Positions 34,601 to 43,273 are shown, numbered from the stretch's first letter. The stretch: 64,000 nt of DNA from Edaphocola flava (GCF_004118155.1 NZ_SAIQ01000003.1:1-64000), one strand, 5' to 3'. Notes: a model not told the origin generated them from the sequence alone. A program made the numbers and translations.

Positions 34601-35983
34601 CTTCCTATGGCCCTTAGTAATGGAGCCGGTGCGGAGGTACAGCGTCCGCTGGCTACAGTTGTGATCGGCGGTCTGATCACCGCTACATTCCTGACCCTAT
34701 TCGTATTACCGGCATTATACCTGTTGTTCCAACACAAAAAGAAGATAAATGGCAAAGTCGCAGCAGTATTGCTCTTGCTGCTCTTGCCCGCTACCATGCA
34801 GGCACAGCAACAGCAGGACATAACATTGGATGAGGCCTTGAACCTGGTGAAGAAAACCAATCCGCGCATGAAACTGGCGCAACTACAGGCACAGGCCAGA
34901 AGGCAGGAAATACCGGCTGCATTCAATCTGCCCAAAACCAGTATAGATGCAGATTACGGGCAGGTAAGCAGCATTAACCATGATACCCGCTTTGGCATTA
35001 ATCAATCCTTCAGCTTACCGGCTGTATACCAGTCGCAGCGTAAAGTAATGGAAGCAGCCTACACAGCAACCCTGATCAATGTAAAACTGACTGAGCAGGA
35101 GCTGGCAGCGGCATTGCGCCACAGCTTTTACCAATACGTACAGCTTGAGGCCAGACAGCAATTACTGCAATATGCAGACAGTATTTACAGTTTGTTTGAA
35201 AGCCGCTCCGAGCTTCGCTTTGAGAAAGGTGCGGCCAATATACTGGAGCAGACTACTGCAAGGGCACATCGGCAGGAGATCAGTAATCAATTGCAATTGG
35301 TAGCGGAAGATATGGCCCTGGTCAGTAAGCAATTCAACTTCCTGCTACAGGACAATACCCAATATGTACCCAAAGCAGCAGCCAAGATCAGCTGGCAAGC
35401 GGAAACCCTTGATACCACTGCTTCAATAGTACATCTGCCCATAGCAGCACTGGCGGCGCAGAAGGCAGAAATAGCCCATTATCAATGGAAGGCGGAACAG
35501 GCACAAAAGCTACCGGAACTCAGTATCGGATACAATAACCAGAGCCTTATCGGGGTGCAGCAGATAGCGGGCGCGGAACAATATTTCGGTGCCGGAAAGC
35601 GGTTCAGCTATATTACCGCCGGTGTAAGTATACCTATATTCTCCCGTTCTATTGCCGCCAGAGCTGCGGCGGCAAAAACAGACTGGCAGCGCAGCAGAGC
35701 CGAAGCGGATTATACCCTTAGCCAGCTGCAAACAGCCATCAGCCAGGCTTTTGATCAGGTACGAAAATATACCACAGGATTGCAGTATTACGAGCACAAA
35801 GGATTGCATTACGCAGAGCAAATCATTAACACCGCAGATGAAGAATTTAAGGCTGGTGAGATTGATTACCTCCAATGGGTTCTGCTCGTCGATCAGGCGA
35901 TCAGCATCCGTACGGCACATTTAAATATGCTGGAGCAATATAATACAGCAGTCATTGAATTATTAAAATTAACCAATCAGTAA
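31628..35983 (+). CDS. CusA/CzcA-type metal efflux pump fused to a TolC-like channel
   Basis: A 1,451-residue fusion. The N-terminal ~1,040 residues are a heavy-metal RND pump (start MLNKIIQFSV, LDFGLIVDGAVIIVEA in TM4, GEFIPQLEEGDFATETRL before the porter loop). The last ~400 residues, after a hydrophobic linker and AQQQQDITLDEALNLVKK, match the outer-membrane factor family. The fusion is a known arrangement in Bacteroidota and explains why no separate channel gene is present. The ATG at 31628 is preferred because the upstream in-frame stretch has no family match. It exports a transition metal, copper or zinc-like; specificity is not readable. Confidence 0.94.
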   Translation: MLNKIIQFSVKNKLAVGILILVWIAFGAYQLSRLPIDAVPDITNNQVQVITTAPALGAEDVERFITFPIEQALSNIPGLKESRSMSRFGLSLITVVFEDGSDIYWARQQVTERLAQAEISADASTPQMGPVTTGLGEIYQYVLKPENGYEHKYSLADLRTIQDWVVRRQLLGTPGVADVSTFGGELKQYEVAVQPAQLKAFNLSISDVFTALHQNNQNTGGAYIEKGPSVLYIRSVGLAGNLDDIRNIVIKTSTDGTPVLVQHVADVRLGAAIRYGALTMAGKGELTGGIVMMLKDANSSEAIKQVKKRVAEIQKTLPEGLTIEPFLDRTKMVNNAIGTVEKNLLEGALIVVLVLVIFLGNLRAGLIVASVIPLSMLFAVSMMNLFGVSGNLMSLGALDFGLIVDGAVIIVEAILHHIHFSKKYTGINQLSRAEMNAEVSGSASRMMNAAVFGQIIILIVYLPILSLSGIEGKMFKPMAQTVAFAIMGAFILSLTYVPMISSMFISRKISHKPNWSDRVMARLEAAYSKSLQKALNIRKTMVLTTFALFGLALLVFSRMGGEFIPQLEEGDFATETRLLVGTNLSTTIDAFNRISDRLKKDYPEVEKIVSRIGSAEIPTDPMPIEGGDMIIVLKDKSEWTSARSFPELAEKMAATAQEVVPGVTTGFQYPVQMRFNELMTGAKQDVVCKIYGEDLDKLAAYAEQLGDISRSVKGTADWYVEKVTGMPQVVIDFNRSEIAKYGLNIDELNRTINAAFAGAAAGQVYEGEKRFDLVVRVGSEGRKSIEDIRNLSVSTPTGIQLPLYQVATIEEVEGPNQIQRENARRRIIVGFNVRGRDVESIVKELKDKVAAKMKLEPGYTMTYGGAFENLQQAKSRLTIAVPVALLLIFIMLYFAFSSVKDGLLIYTAIPLSAIGGVFALALRGMPFSISAGVGFIALFGVAVLNGIVLLSEFNRIKKEGVITDPLQLVMTGTRNRLRPVLMTAAVASLGFLPMALSNGAGAEVQRPLATVVIGGLITATFLTLFVLPALYLLFQHKKKINGKVAAVLLLLLLPATMQAQQQQDITLDEALNLVKKTNPRMKLAQLQAQARRQEIPAAFNLPKTSIDADYGQVSSINHDTRFGINQSFSLPAVYQSQRKVMEAAYTATLINVKLTEQELAAALRHSFYQYVQLEARQQLLQYADSIYSLFESRSELRFEKGAANILEQTTARAHRQEISNQLQLVAEDMALVSKQFNFLLQDNTQYVPKAAAKISWQAETLDTTASIVHLPIAALAAQKAEIAHYQWKAEQAQKLPELSIGYNNQSLIGVQQIAGAEQYFGAGKRFSYITAGVSIPIFSRSIAARAAAAKTDWQRSRAEADYTLSQLQTAISQAFDQVRKYTTGLQYYEHKGLHYAEQIINTADEEFKAGEIDYLQWVLLVDQAISIRTAHLNMLEQYNTAVIELLKLTNQ

Positions 35984-35993
35984 ACGCATTCAG

Positions 35994-37130
35994 ATGAATA
36001 AATATATTGTTTTAATAGGCCTGATCCTGTTATCGGCCTGCGGACAAAATAAACAACAGGATAAAGAAAAGGTAGCGGCAAAAGCCGGCAGCAATACACC
36101 GGAAACAGTAAGTTTCAGTCCGGCACAACTGTCTTCTGCGGGTATTGAAGTGGGTAATCCGACCATGCAAAGTATTAATAATACGCTGGTATTGCAAGGT
36201 AAGATTGATGTTCCGCCGCAAAGTATCATCAGCCTGAGTTTCCCGCTGGGCGGCTACCTGAAATCGACCAAACTACTGCCTGGCGCCCCGGTGCGCAAAG
36301 GACAGGTACTGGCCGAACTGGAAGACATGCAGTTTATACAACTGCAGCAGGACTATCTCGTAGCCAAAGAACGACTTGTACTGGCACAGGCAGAGTATAA
36401 CCGGCAAAGGGATCTGAATGCCAGCAAAGCCAGCAGTGATAAAGTGATGCAGCAGGCCAGGGCGGAAATGGAGACACACCGTATACTGGTAAAGTCTCTG
36501 GCCCAGAAGTTGCAGGTCATTGGTATTAGTCCCTCAAACCTGAGTCCCGATCATATCAGCAGAACGGTGAGTATCACCTCACCGATCAATGGTTATGTGT
36601 CTAAGGTAAATGTGACTATTGGTAAATATACCTCACCGGCAGATGTGTTGTTTGAACTCATCGACCCGCGGGATATACACCTTATGCTACACGTATTTGA
36701 GCAGGACCTGCAATCCATCTCCATAGGGCAGGAGGTCATGGCTTATACCAATAACAACCCGGATGAAAAGATACCTGCTGAGGTGATCCTGATCGGGAAA
36801 AGCCTGGACGATAACCGCATTGCAGCAGTACATTGCCATTTCAAGCAATACAGACCAGAGCTGGTTCCGGGCATGTTTATGAATGGAGCTGTTGCTATCA
36901 CAGAACAAAATGCATTGACAGTACCAGAAGCAGCGATTGTGCGCTGGGAAAATAAGTTTTATGTATTCCAAGAAATGGGGCAGGGCAGGTTTCAAATGCT
37001 TCCGGTCATCCCGGGTATCAGCAAAGACGGCTTACAGCAGTTTACGGCAAGTGGTGTTAATACCAGTACACGTCTGGTGCTGAAAAATGCTTATGCTGTG
37101 CTGATGAAGATGAAGAATACGGAGGAGTAG
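35994..37130 (+). CDS. CusB-type metal efflux adaptor
   Basis: A 378-residue periplasmic adaptor lipoprotein (lipobox LSAC, Cys16). The lipoyl half-motifs (SFPLGGYLKSTKLLPGAPV and ITSPINGYVSKVNVTIGKY) flank a helical hairpin (QQDYLVAKERLVLAQAEYN). It follows the fused pump-channel gene by 10 bp and would join its two parts. The fused gene plus this adaptor make a complete tripartite system in two genes. Confidence 0.93.
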   Translation: MNKYIVLIGLILLSACGQNKQQDKEKVAAKAGSNTPETVSFSPAQLSSAGIEVGNPTMQSINNTLVLQGKIDVPPQSIISLSFPLGGYLKSTKLLPGAPVRKGQVLAELEDMQFIQLQQDYLVAKERLVLAQAEYNRQRDLNASKASSDKVMQQARAEMETHRILVKSLAQKLQVIGISPSNLSPDHISRTVSITSPINGYVSKVNVTIGKYTSPADVLFELIDPRDIHLMLHVFEQDLQSISIGQEVMAYTNNNPDEKIPAEVILIGKSLDDNRIAAVHCHFKQYRPELVPGMFMNGAVAITEQNALTVPEAAIVRWENKFYVFQEMGQGRFQMLPVIPGISKDGLQQFTASGVNTSTRLVLKNAYAVLMKMKNTEE

Positions 37131-37161
37131 AAACAGGCATTGATATTCAAACAATGTTATT

Positions 37162-37194
37162 AAATGTCCGGGTACTTATAGTACCCGGACATTT
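37162..37194 (+). terminator. Hairpin terminator after the CusAB-type genes
   Basis: AAATGTCCGGGTACT (37162-37176) pairs perfectly with AGTACCCGGACATTT (37180-37194). It has few following T residues, so efficiency is uncertain. Its place rules out the upstream ATG starts of the tyrosinase frame. Confidence 0.7.
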
Positions 37195-37303
37195 ATATTT
37201 AAGTGTATCACCACAATTTCTGTTATTTCCCCACATTGAGAAAAGGGTATTTTACCCGCTGTTTACGCTATTTGCTTTTAATATCACCTTCAACAAAACT
37301 GCA

Positions 37304-38836
37304 ATGACAACTTTAGAACAATTAAACCAGGCCCCGACATGGCATGGTGCCATTAAAAACTATTTTACACCCGGCGATATTGCCTGTATGAGATCTGTAC
37401 GCGGCTTCGATCTGGGCAACTATTCTTTTGTGGTAAGTCACGCACCGGATATATACCAGCGTGTATCGCTCCCTCCCGATGCTCCGGGCCGTATGCCGGA
37501 AGACAGTGATCCATGGACCAGTGACATGATCAGCAACTTTCTGGCCTGGATGGAAGCCGGATACCCTGAAGGCAAGCCGGAACCGGTAATGATGCGCAAA
37601 ATGGAGGCCGCAGCTGTAGCCGGTCGTTTAAGAAAAAGCCTTACTTCTCTTTCTTCGGAAGAGGTTGACTTATTAAAAACAGCCTTTGCCGGTATTATGG
37701 CACTGGGTACAGAAGACCTGAACGGATATTTCCAGAATGCCGCCATACATGGCCTGCCTCTGGCTTATTGCCAGCACCACGATCCGGGATTCCAGCCCTG
37801 GCACAGGGTGCAGATGTGGGCTTTTGAAAATTGCCTGCTTACCATAAAAGGTTGCGAGAATGTTACCCTTCCGTACTGGGATTTTAATGAATTGCTACCT
37901 TCCTGGATGTACGAAGCACCATTTGACTCCTATACTTTACCGGTTGATATTTCGGCAGGCAGTACCAGTCCTTACTATAAAAAAGGCTATCAGACACAGC
38001 GCTATAGTCCGCAGCAGATCATGACCAATTTCAATAATGATGTGGTTAAATCATTTGCGAATGCACAGACAGAGCAATGGTGGGATAATTTTAATGGTCT
38101 GCTGGACAATACACCTAACCTTGATTTTATACAGGGACATGATTCCGGACATGATAGTACGGGCGATACCATGAGCCGCCAGAATGTATCGGCTTTTGAC
38201 CCCATATTCTGGTTCTACCATTGTAACCTCGACCGTATGTGGTGGATATGGCAGGCCAACCACGATGCACAGGATTATGAGGGCTTCATGAAGACCATCA
38301 AAAACAAAAACAGCTCCAGTTATACTGTATTTACCAATAATGTAGTCGGCAAGATGAATCCATGGGCACTGAACCTTAAGCGTGATGACCTTACGGCTGC
38401 CTATACCATAGATCTGAACAATTTTGATGTTGCTTATGAGTCTATGGTACTGTCCCTGCCAGAACCGATCGAGCATAAACAAGTGAGCCTGGGTATGGCC
38501 CGTGTCTTCGAAACCGATATACAGGAGGTGAATGTGCGCGTAGACAACCTGAACAGAACCCGCATTCCGGGCACCTTTAAAGTGCATTTACTTAAAGACG
38601 GAGTAATTATTGATAGCTCTGTATTTTTCCAGCCGGATGAGGTACAAAAATGTGAGAACTGTATGAAAAATCCGGTAGTGCATTTTGATTTCAGACTACC
38701 GCTGCAAGCTGTTGAAGGCGGATTGTTAAGCATACAGGTTGAGCCAAATGAAAAAGAAATGTACGGAGATACCGTGCCGCTGAAAGTACTGGGCAATCCT
38801 GAAATCAGTGTGGCCCTGCTGATGAAAGCGCCATAG
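37304..38836 (+). CDS. Tyrosinase-family copper enzyme
   Basis: A 510-residue protein with a type-3 copper centre. The first copper region reads AAIHGLPLAYCQHH...PGFQPWHRVQMWAFE (near 190-220) and the second ...GHDSGHDSTGD...FDPIFWFYHCNLDRMWWIW (near 325-365), giving the expected His sets. A C-terminal beta domain follows with a CENCMKN pair of Cys. It lacks a visible signal peptide. It would oxidise phenols or diphenols to quinones. The ATG at 37304 (MTTLEQLNQ) is chosen because earlier starts cross a terminator hairpin. The neighbouring metal pump and MerC-like gene suggest copper supply or resistance. Confidence 0.88.
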   Translation: MTTLEQLNQAPTWHGAIKNYFTPGDIACMRSVRGFDLGNYSFVVSHAPDIYQRVSLPPDAPGRMPEDSDPWTSDMISNFLAWMEAGYPEGKPEPVMMRKMEAAAVAGRLRKSLTSLSSEEVDLLKTAFAGIMALGTEDLNGYFQNAAIHGLPLAYCQHHDPGFQPWHRVQMWAFENCLLTIKGCENVTLPYWDFNELLPSWMYEAPFDSYTLPVDISAGSTSPYYKKGYQTQRYSPQQIMTNFNNDVVKSFANAQTEQWWDNFNGLLDNTPNLDFIQGHDSGHDSTGDTMSRQNVSAFDPIFWFYHCNLDRMWWIWQANHDAQDYEGFMKTIKNKNSSSYTVFTNNVVGKMNPWALNLKRDDLTAAYTIDLNNFDVAYESMVLSLPEPIEHKQVSLGMARVFETDIQEVNVRVDNLNRTRIPGTFKVHLLKDGVIIDSSVFFQPDEVQKCENCMKNPVVHFDFRLPLQAVEGGLLSIQVEPNEKEMYGDTVPLKVLGNPEISVALLMKAP

Positions 38837-38880
38837 CCGATTTAAGTAAGACATAACATTAACCTTAAAACTTATGGTAT

Positions 38881-39354
38881 ATGGCCCAGGAATTATCGTC
38901 ACCCTGCTGTGGTGCACATCATAAGCACCCCATACAGAAGCCGGCAGGAGTAAAGGTCAAAAAGACCCTGCGATCAGTACCCGGCGCATTGCTCAGTGCA
39001 GGCATTGTATTGTTTCCCAAATGCCCGATGTGCTGGGCAGCTTATATGAGTATGTTTGGCAGCGTAGGGCTCTCGAACATTCCTTATATGAAATGGCTAT
39101 TACCAGTATTGATTGGCTTTCTGCTCATCAACCTCTATTTCATTTTCCGGAAGGTGAGGAGCAGGGGATATGGTCCTTTTATCTGCAGCCTCATGGGAGC
39201 CGTCATCATCATTGCCTGTAAGGTACTGTTCCCCGAGATGAAGTACCTGCTGATGCTGGGTATAGCACTGGTATTTTCCGGCTCGCTCTGGAACAGCTTT
39301 GCCCGGCAGAAAGATCCATCGCAATACAGCACTGATGCCGGCATTACAGTATAA
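38881..39354 (+). CDS. MerC-like membrane protein
   Basis: A 157-residue protein with four hydrophobic segments. Near the N-terminus it has a Cys/His cluster (PCCGAHHKHP), and the first helix carries FPKCPMCWAAYMS, reminiscent of metal-binding MerC/MerT-type Cys motifs. A role in metal uptake, storage or copper delivery to the adjacent tyrosinase or pump is plausible but not shown. It lies 44 bp after the tyrosinase gene. A terminator follows directly. Confidence 0.68.
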   Translation: MAQELSSPCCGAHHKHPIQKPAGVKVKKTLRSVPGALLSAGIVLFPKCPMCWAAYMSMFGSVGLSNIPYMKWLLPVLIGFLLINLYFIFRKVRSRGYGPFICSLMGAVIIIACKVLFPEMKYLLMLGIALVFSGSLWNSFARQKDPSQYSTDAGITV

Positions 39355-39357
39355 ATA

Positions 39358-39395
39358 TAAACCCTGTACAATCATTTGTATGGGGTTTATTGTTT
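39358..39395 (+). terminator. Terminator after the MerC-like gene
   Basis: TAAACCC (39358-39364) pairs with GGGTTTA (39383-39389) and the stem continues with wobble pairs to a TCAT loop; T-rich sequence follows. The next MITE-like copy begins 10 bp later. Confidence 0.7.
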
Positions 39396-39404
39396 ATGTA
39401 ATTA

Positions 39405-39700
39405 ACGGAGCATCCGCTTAAAGGAAACAAAGCCTAACGTTATGTTTTAGGTATGCTAATTATATCTATTGTTACCTTTTGCCTTGATGCAAAAGATAAC
39501 GCCAAAAAATCAAGGCTGTATAAATCCCTGGCTAAAAATCAAGGTGGTCGGTCGGTCGCAAACCAAACTCACTTCGTTCAGACAATGGTTTCCGACTGAA
39601 TCGACCGAGCCAATGATTTTCTTGACGCCGGATTTATAAGGCCATCATAAGCGATCTGTTCTGTACGGATCACTTGCCTGTTTCATCATAGCAAAGCAAT
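39405..39700 (+). repeat. MITE-like repeat, copy 3 (right half missing)
   Basis: Starts with the left end ACGGAGCATCCGC and follows the family through the large left dyad and the GCGATCTGT...ACGGATC palindrome, then diverges near 39700. The right end is absent, probably by deletion next to the dinB gene. Confidence 0.82.
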
Positions 39701-39741
39701 TTTTGCCATTTCGATGCCCTTTAGTGATTTTATCAGTACAC

Positions 39742-40824
39742 TTAAAACAGTTTGAGCTGTTTTTCATCTGTATGCTGCTGATCAAAGTTTGATAAGCCTA
39801 CACCTAAAAGGCGTACCCGTTTATCGTGAAGAGTGGCTTTTTCCAGGATTATTTTTACCGCATCCAGAATAGACTCGTGATCGTTGATCCATTCCGATAA
39901 AGACAGGCTGCGGGTCATAAGGGAAAAGTCGTGAAATTTGAATTTAACCGTTACCGTTCTGCCTTTCAGTCCATGACGCTCCAGGCGCTTGGAGAGCCGT
40001 CCAGAAAGCGTTTCCAGTTCGGGCAGCATCGTTTCCTTTGTAATCAGATCATCCTGGTAGGTATCTTCTACACTAACCGATTTGGTTTCGCGGTGCGGTT
40101 GTACGGCACGGTTATCGATACCCCTGACAATCAGGTAATAGAATTTGCCGGGTTTACCGAAATGCCGGATCATTTCTGCCTCTGTCAATTGCTTGAGATC
40201 AGCACCCGTATGCAGTCCCATGGATTTCATTTTAGCAGCCGTAACCTTGCCCACACCAAAGAACTTCTCTACCGCCAGTGCTTCCATAAAGGCCTCCACC
40301 CTTGATGGTCCGATGAAGGTGAGCCCGTCGGGTTTATTCATATCAGAGGCAATCTTGGCTACAAACTTATTAATGGAAACACCTGCAGAAGCGGTTAGTT
40401 GTAATTCTGTCCTGATCGCATCTTTGATCTGTGTAGCGATCTCTATGGCCGAACCGATGCCTTTTTTATCCATGGTTACATCAAGATAAGCCTCATCCAG
40501 AGAAAGGGGTTCAATAATATCAGTATATCGCCTGAAAATCTCCCTGATATGGTTGGATACGGCTTTATAGGCATCAAAGCGGGGAAATACAAATATAGCT
40601 TCGGGACATAGTCTCTGTGCGGTTTTGGAAGACATGGCCGAGCGGATACCGAACTTCCTGGCCTCATAACTGGCCGTAGCTACCACACCACCGCGTCCCT
40701 CCGGAGAGCCCCCTACAACCAGTGGCTTGCCCCGGTATTCGGGAAAGTCTCGCTGCTCTACAGACGCATAGAATGCATCCATATCGATATGGATTATCTT
40801 CCGTTGCGTGCCCTCTGTAGTCAT
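39742..40824 (-). CDS. dinB: DNA polymerase IV (Y-family)
   Basis: A 360-residue translesion DNA polymerase. Catalytic acidic residues are visible in IIHIDMDAFYASVEQ (near 10-24) and EPLSLDEAYLDVT (near 105). The thumb has helix-hairpin-helix motifs (FFGVGKVTAAKM). The C-terminal little finger ends LLGVGLSNF and a possible clamp-binding tail (KQLKLF). It is the only gene on its strand in this stretch and is not linked to other SOS genes. Confidence 0.95.
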   Translation of the reverse strand: MTTEGTQRKIIHIDMDAFYASVEQRDFPEYRGKPLVVGGSPEGRGGVVATASYEARKFGIRSAMSSKTAQRLCPEAIFVFPRFDAYKAVSNHIREIFRRYTDIIEPLSLDEAYLDVTMDKKGIGSAIEIATQIKDAIRTELQLTASAGVSINKFVAKIASDMNKPDGLTFIGPSRVEAFMEALAVEKFFGVGKVTAAKMKSMGLHTGADLKQLTEAEMIRHFGKPGKFYYLIVRGIDNRAVQPHRETKSVSVEDTYQDDLITKETMLPELETLSGRLSKRLERHGLKGRTVTVKFKFHDFSLMTRSLSLSEWINDHESILDAVKIILEKATLHDKRVRLLGVGLSNFDQQHTDEKQLKLF

Positions 40825-41006
40825 CTGGATTAGGTTATGATCAATGTGTTGGAATCAAAATTAAGAAAAGGCCGGAGAATAATAATGTGTACAGCAGAAC
40901 AATAATCCACAATATCATATGGTGATTTTGCCAATCAGATATTTGCAACTAATTTTAGCGTACCGGTTTCATCCATTTTTCATCCTTTATATAAAGAATC
41001 AAAAAC

Positions 41007-41627
41007 ATGAGTAAAATAATTTTCGACAGTGCAATATCACTCGACGGTTTTTTCGCAGGGAATAACAGAAGTCCTCAGAACCCGATGGGTGGTGTGTCAG
41101 CGCAGATTCATTCCTGGATGTTTCATCAAAAAGCATTCTGGAACCATTTAGGGCTCGATGGCGGTAACGAAGATGGGCCTGATGGACAATTGATCAGAGC
41201 AACGATTGAACGAACTGGTGCATATATTATGGGTAAACGTATGTTCGAAGAAGGAGCAGCGAGCTGGCCGAATGATTTATACAAGGCAGACGTTTATGTA
41301 CTCACCCATGAAAAGCGGGAGCCCTGGGTTCAGCAAGGAACAACCACTTTTTATTTTATAAATGAGGGTATACATACAGCACTACAAATGGCAAGGGAGT
41401 CCGCAAAGGGGAAGGATATTCGCATACAGGGAGGGGCCAATACTATTCAGCAGTTTTTGAATGCCGGATTGGTAGACGAATTTTTTATTCATATTGCCCC
41501 TGTTTTCCTCGGAAACGGTATCCGTTTATTTGAGGGAATTGATAAAGATAAATATGACCTAACCATTGCTGAGGTTATACCATCTGATCTGACCACTCAT
41601 ATCAGGTATACACTGACAAAAAAATAA
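41007..41627 (+). CDS. Dihydrofolate reductase-like (RibD C-terminal) protein
   Basis: A 206-residue protein of the RibD C-terminal/DHFR fold, with SISLDGFFAGNNRSPQNP near the start, YIMGKRMFEEGAASWP near 73 and IQGGANTIQQFLNAGLVDEFFIHIAPVFLGNGIRLFEG near 144-180. NADPH-dependent reductases of this group have varied substrates, and none is indicated here. It lies 8 bp upstream of the next lipoprotein gene, probably co-transcribed. Confidence 0.87.
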   Translation: MSKIIFDSAISLDGFFAGNNRSPQNPMGGVSAQIHSWMFHQKAFWNHLGLDGGNEDGPDGQLIRATIERTGAYIMGKRMFEEGAASWPNDLYKADVYVLTHEKREPWVQQGTTTFYFINEGIHTALQMARESAKGKDIRIQGGANTIQQFLNAGLVDEFFIHIAPVFLGNGIRLFEGIDKDKYDLTIAEVIPSDLTTHIRYTLTKK

Positions 41628-41635
41628 CACTGAGC

Positions 41636-42340
41636 ATGAGAACATTACTGTTACTGACCCTGTTGCCGTTTTTTACGGCTTGCGAAGCGCAAACCAAAAC
41701 CTATTCTTCCAGACTGGAATACGGGCTTAAAGGAGCGGTAAAAGAAGTGAACACCTATGGCTGTATCGCAAAAAATGACCAGATACCTAAAGATACCACC
41801 GGTTTTATTTCAAAATTCAAAATGACCTTTGATGAGCCGGGCAATGCCATAGAAACCTACAATGTATATAGTCCAATGAAGTCCGGAGGCATAACACCAA
41901 CAAGCCGGACTATTTATTCCGGTAACGGGAAGGACATCAGCTACAGATTACTTTCAGCGCTTGAAGAGGGGAGGGAAAAAGAATCACATCACCAATATGT
42001 CTGGCAGGATGATTATACCTACAAAATCATCAATATGGATGACACAACATCCTCACAAACCATTACGCTGGATAAAGATTTCAGTATTATAAAAATGGTT
42101 ACTGAAAGCGATTCATTTTATGCAGTCGACCAACGAGAAACCATTTACAAAAATGGCAAAATTGCTAAAGTAATTACCCGCTCAACCGACAAAATGGATG
42201 GAGAGACCAATAACTCCATAAGCATTTGGGTCGTTAAGGAATATGATAAACACGACAACCCAAGTGTGCTGTATATATACGACAATGCCGATGAGCAAGA
42301 CCTGAAAACGGTGGTGTTTAAGACATATCAGTATTACTGA
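41636..42340 (+). CDS. Hypothetical lipoprotein
   Basis: A 234-residue protein with lipobox FTAC (Cys16) and a beta-rich body. The mature part, starting with YSSRLEYGLKGAVKEVNTYG, resembles RHS/YD-like secreted proteins of Bacteroidota in its antiparallel strand pattern (GNAIETYNVYSP, GKIAKVITRS). No function is assigned. It follows the reductase gene by 8 bp and ends at the border to the AT-rich island. Confidence 0.65.
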   Translation: MRTLLLLTLLPFFTACEAQTKTYSSRLEYGLKGAVKEVNTYGCIAKNDQIPKDTTGFISKFKMTFDEPGNAIETYNVYSPMKSGGITPTSRTIYSGNGKDISYRLLSALEEGREKESHHQYVWQDDYTYKIINMDDTTSSQTITLDKDFSIIKMVTESDSFYAVDQRETIYKNGKIAKVITRSTDKMDGETNNSISIWVVKEYDKHDNPSVLYIYDNADEQDLKTVVFKTYQYY

Positions 42341-42415
42341 GATTACAAATATTTTGAAAATTATATTATTGCGCCTATTTTTGAGTTGTCTGCTATATTC
42401 CGACACAACCCATTT

Positions 42416-43066
42416 ATGAAAGAACAATTACTGAAAGCCTATCAAGACAGACAAGCAGACTTCAAAACTGTTAAAGCAAAATTTTCTGACGAAGATATGG
42501 CTGGTCCATTTCTTATGTCGCCAAACGACAAGTATGCACAACAACCATTTCCTTTACTAATTGTTGGACAAGAAACTAATGGCTGGGACTACCACGTTGA
42601 CGACTTGAACAAGCAAATGCGAGTTTACGAAAACTTCAATGTGGGTATTAACTATTACGCATCAACTTTTTGGAACGTAACACGAAAAGTAGAACAAGCA
42701 CTAGGAAACGAACCTCATACTTGTTCATGGACAAACATCAGCAAGTTTGACCTTGACGGTGGACGCTCTTATGGCGAATATGAAACTGCAATTGCAACTT
42801 TGGACAATTTATTGTTGACAGAAATAAAAATAATCAAACCAAAGGTTTGCTTATTTCTTTCTGGACCATCTTTTGACGGACGCCTAAAAAATATTTTCCC
42901 TGACATTGAATTTGCAGCGGTTACTGGACATTCCTCAAGAGAACTTTCACAACTTAAACATTTAGACTTACCAACTTTTACATTTAGGTCATATCATCCA
43001 AACTATTTACGACGTAGCGGACTTGAACCTGAATTTATCAACTTCATCGCTAGCCTAACCAAATGA
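42416..43066 (+). CDS. Uracil-DNA glycosylase-superfamily-like protein
   Basis: A 216-residue protein of AT-rich composition. PLLIVGQETNGW (near 45-56) and RSYHPNYLRRSG near the C-terminus follow the UDG superfamily plan (an active-site loop and a conserved HPxxL motif). Its best guess is a DNA-base-excision or nuclease-like protein of that fold; the catalytic Asp is not certain, so activity may differ. The ATG at 42416 is preferred because the longer frame adds residues without similarity. It starts an AT-rich island with a nuclease and methylase. Confidence 0.5.
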   Translation: MKEQLLKAYQDRQADFKTVKAKFSDEDMAGPFLMSPNDKYAQQPFPLLIVGQETNGWDYHVDDLNKQMRVYENFNVGINYYASTFWNVTRKVEQALGNEPHTCSWTNISKFDLDGGRSYGEYETAIATLDNLLLTEIKIIKPKVCLFLSGPSFDGRLKNIFPDIEFAAVTGHSSRELSQLKHLDLPTFTFRSYHPNYLRRSGLEPEFINFIASLTK

Positions 43067-43273
43067 TACAGCACACAACATTGGGTTTGCCCAAAGCGGA
43101 GCGTCCGTGCTAGATTGAACATTCGTTCTTCTATTGAGCATTTGTGCAAAAAATCCCCACCATCAAAAAGTCCCAAAGCCGTTACCTGCAAGCCTAAAAG
43201 ACGACACCTAGACAGTAAATTGAGTTTAAAAAAACAAAAATTGGTACCTTCGCCAAATTAAGAAGCAAAATAA
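43067..43273 (+). other. Cassette-border-like intergenic segment
   Basis: This 207-bp gap is GC-richer than the island genes. TGGGTTTGC (near 43083) can pair with GCAAGCCTA (near 43190) over a ~115-bp span, and the near-direct repeats CCCAAAGCGGA/CCCAAAGCCGT occur. It resembles spacers seen between small AT-rich genes in Bacteroidota. A TAnnTTCG-like box (TACCTTCG, 43244-43251) may start the HNH gene. No gene is visible. Confidence 0.35.

Noticed and set aside
37154-37303. N-terminal extension of the tyrosinase gene
   Set aside because: The stretch crosses a 15-bp perfect hairpin and lacks similarity to the family, so the ATG at 37304 is the better start.
43244-43251. Firm promoter call for the HNH gene
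   Set aside because: TACCTTCG is only TAnnTTYG-like and has no -33 partner; it is kept as a remark only.
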